DNA of 6,672 nucleotides from Rhodoferax sp. (GTDB taxonomy: Bacteria; Pseudomonadota; Gammaproteobacteria; Burkholderiales; Burkholderiaceae). Position numbers and translations under genes: made by a program. Shown here piece after piece: positions 6,052-6,672 of the stretch; within the stretch, counting starts at the first letter, position 1, and each line of letters begins with the position of its first letter. The notes below the pieces were generated by a model. That model was not told where the DNA came from. It worked only from the letters and a program-made list of their open reading frames with translations, and ran no database searches. The DNA lies in the NCBI GenBank assembly GCA_028292075.1, contig JAQGNA010000325.1, forward strand, positions 1 to 6,672. The letters run 5' to 3'.

Positions 6052-6672
6052 TCAAGGTGCGGCTTTTGTGGGCGCACTGGCAAACCGGACCCGGGTGACG
6101 TTGAAGCCCATGTCCGCCAGTAGCTTGGGCAATGCCTGCACTCCGATGAGGTGCAATGCACCGACAGCGGCGAAGACCGGATGGCCGTCATTGTGGATCG
6201 CGGCGATGTGGTCCGCCATCACCCGGTTGCGAAGACCCATGGCCACGTCGTCGGCAAAACGGAGCGCGGGGGCGTCGTTTTCGCGGCCGAGGCGCTCGAG
6301 CTCTTCAAGCCGGCCGGCAGCCCATGCCTCGGCCATGGCAGCGAGGCCAGTGGCCACTTCATCTTTTTCGAGGGCCTCGAGCGCTTCAAGGACCCGGGCT
6401 TCAAGTTCGGCAGCGTTCTTCGGACGCAGAAAATCCATCTGCTGCTGCACGGTCTCCAACGAGGTGACGGGTTTTCCGAGCGATCGGGCGTGGCCGATGA
6501 GCGCGTTGTCGATGCCATAGGCCGGGTCCAGCCCCGCCGAGCGTCCGGCCAACACCACCAGGCCGTTGGCCTGGTCATCGGGCCGCAGCGCACCGAACGC
6601 GGGGTCGAGGCAGGCCGCTCTGGCCTGTGCCGCCAGCCGGGCGAGCAGCCCAGGCGGCAAGGGCGCAAGCTT
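6052..6672 (-). CDS. TraB/GumN family protein, 5'-partial
   Basis: C-terminal 206 residues of a TraB/GumN (YbaP-like, COG3735) protein; the frame stays open through the right edge of the window, so the start and roughly the first third of the protein are missing. Family members are often about 280-350 aa with an export signal, are related to the Tiki/TraB proteins, and have been proposed to be metal-dependent proteases; activity in bacteria is mostly untested. Seen: the block YGIDNALIGHARSLGKPV with SLET, a central acidic helical region, RNRVMADHI, and the C-terminal hallmark HPVFAAVGALHLIG ending in LLADMGFNVTRV. The GALH within that hallmark fits the conserved GxxH-type motif; the matching N-terminal one would lie outside the window. 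A TTG at 6660 is not a credible start, because homology-like sequence runs straight through it. The Bug gene follows after 85 bases. Confidence 0.85.
   Translation of the reverse strand, partial: KLAPLPPGLLARLAAQARAACLDPAFGALRPDDQANGLVVLAGRSAGLDPAYGIDNALIGHARSLGKPVTSLETVQQQMDFLRPKNAAELEARVLEALEALEKDEVATGLAAMAEAWAAGRLEELERLGRENDAPALRFADDVAMGLRNRVMADHIAAIHNDGHPVFAAVGALHLIGVQALPKLLADMGFNVTRVRFASAPTKAAP

Noticed and set aside
5115..6098. Plus-strand open frame of 327 codons
   Set aside because: It is antisense to the Bug receptor, which has clear family motifs, a signal peptide and a ribosome site.
6667..6672. HindIII site exactly at the right edge and TCGAG at the left edge, hinting at a cloned restriction fragment
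   Set aside because: It says nothing about biology, and internal CTCGAG sites (for example near 1685 and 6295) make a complete XhoI fragment impossible; the edges may be coincidence.

Overview
The window looks like ordinary chromosome from a high-GC betaproteobacterium of the order Burkholderiales, most like the Comamonadaceae (Variovorax/Acidovorax type). This rests on protein content: an orphan Bug-family solute receptor, a PhaM-type PHB-granule regulator with a lysine/alanine-rich tail, and a DadA-type dehydrogenase. Third codon positions are very GC-rich, and GGAGACA-like ribosome-binding leaders precede two genes. The placement is inferred from protein families; no phylogeny was run. I see no mobile element, CRISPR array, tRNA or rRNA.

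Layout. (1) 30-1367, plus: a D-amino-acid dehydrogenase (dadA). (2) 1418-3879, minus, convergent with dadA: from its 5' side, a small reading frame of unknown function with no normal start codon (3577-3879), then phaM (2722-3495), then a FIST-domain protein (1418-2683). The last two are 38 bases apart and probably co-transcribed. (3) 3933-4952, plus: a small VOC-fold (glyoxalase-like) protein and, six bases later, a MarC-family inner-membrane protein, probably an operon. (4) 4989-6672, minus, convergent with marC: a TraB/GumN-family protein whose 5' end lies beyond the window, then a Bug/TctC periplasmic binding protein.

The genes do not form one pathway. Themes are amino-acid and carboxylate use (DadA, Bug), carbon storage (PhaM) and poorly characterised membrane or envelope proteins (MarC, TraB/GumN). 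The one suggestive pairing is phaM with a stand-alone FIST sensor-domain protein. The least ordinary spot is the 437-base divergent region 3496-3932. It holds a strongly coding-like minus-strand frame with no conventional start, a G4/C4 run where one indel would supply a start, and a GATAAT hexamer just before the VOC start codon that could give a leaderless transcript. I found no convincing new multi-gene system.
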